38,105 nucleotides of DNA from a virus, in IMG/VR virus record IMGVR_UViG_3300044640_001478, positions 1 to 38,105 of that record; one strand, given 5' to 3'. Shown here one piece after another: positions 37,984-38,105 of this stretch; positions within the stretch are counted from its first letter, which is position 1; every line of letters starts with the position of its first letter. Made by a program: the position numbers and the translations under genes. Under the pieces are notes generated by a model. It had not been told where the DNA came from and did not search any database. It was given only the letters and a program-made list of their open reading frames with translations.

Positions 37984-38105
37984 ATGCGCGTCCTTAAACC
38001 GCGACTGCAAACGCTGGACACGAGGACGATAAAGCCACAGGCATGGAGTCATGAGCACAGACATGCGCGCCACAACAATGCAGCATGGGACGCTGCGCGC
38101 AGAGC
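37984..38105 (+). CDS. HNH endonuclease, N-terminal fragment
   Basis: 40 codons plus two bases, running off the end. RVLKPRLQTLDTRTIKP is the characteristic basic opening of terminase-associated HNH proteins, followed by NNAAWDAARR, the helix before the first His. The C-terminal part is at 1-102. Frame arithmetic shows the ends do not abut exactly, so probably about 100-150 nt are absent between them. Confidence 0.75.
   Translation, partial: MRVLKPRLQTLDTRTIKPQAWSHEHRHARHNNAAWDAARR

Noticed and set aside
1-38105. Exact circular closure by joining the last base to the first
   Set aside because: The HNH frames do not connect (two bases left over against a frame starting at base 1) and the metal-binding first half of the motif would be missing.

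Overview
The window is an almost complete genome of a tailed phage with a long, probably non-contractile tail (siphovirus type, HK97-like head module, lambda-like tail module). It is GC-rich. The gene set (Gp157, DUF1833/DUF3168 tail genes, RepA-type helicase, DUF5675) and the attC-type repeats suggest a proteobacterial host, perhaps a beta-proteobacterium; this host call is inference. Both ends of the window fall inside an HNH endonuclease gene: the N-terminal 40 codons are at 37984-38105 and the C-terminal 33 codons at 1-102. The sequence is therefore probably one turn of a phage genome, cut in that gene, with a short piece of it missing.

Layout. 1-9.3 kb, rightward: HNH end, small and large terminase, portal, prohead protease, major capsid, four accessory structural genes (one lectin-like, one made of 23-residue repeats), head-tail connectors. 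9.3-21.6 kb, rightward: tail completion genes, tail tube, G/GT chaperones with a -1 frameshift signal, tape measure, M/L/K-like tip genes, a large J-like tip protein, then fibre-like genes with repeats. 21.6-24.4 kb, rightward: membrane proteins, candidate holins, a DUF5675 lysin candidate, a small HTH protein, a DUF1828 protein, and Rz/Rz1 spanins. 24.4-31.9 kb, mostly leftward: an early operon. Its distal part (24.6-26.85 kb) is a string of small genes separated by integron attC-like sites. Its proximal part has SSB, Gp157, a putative annealing protein, a MESH1-like HD hydrolase with its own attC-like site, a cytosine methyltransferase with a second long frame embedded in it, and conserved hypotheticals. 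31.9-32.1 kb: divergent PL/PR control region with inverted 12-bp operators. 32.1-38.1 kb, rightward: Cro-like protein, an initiator-tRNA-like element plus terminator, small zinc proteins, an adenine methyltransferase, a PD-(D/E)xK nuclease, a primase-type zinc protein, a RepA-like helicase, an 11-bp iteron field (candidate origin), a second nuclease-like protein, a Q-like antiterminator, and a late promoter leading back into HNH and terminase.

How it works together: PL and PR divide the early genes. Replication is served by helicase, zinc protein, SSB and the iteron region, and recombination by the Gp157/annealing group. The Q-like protein probably drives the late rightward operon from the promoter near 37.9 kb. 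No integrase, excisionase, CI-type repressor or integron integrase was seen, so the phage looks lytic or derived from a temperate ancestor.

The most unusual feature is the cluster of attC-like sites embedded in the leftward operon. The stop codon of most of its small genes is supplied by the 7-bp core of the attC, which looks like an integrase-less gene-cassette array (CALIN-like) domesticated as a phage accessory locus.
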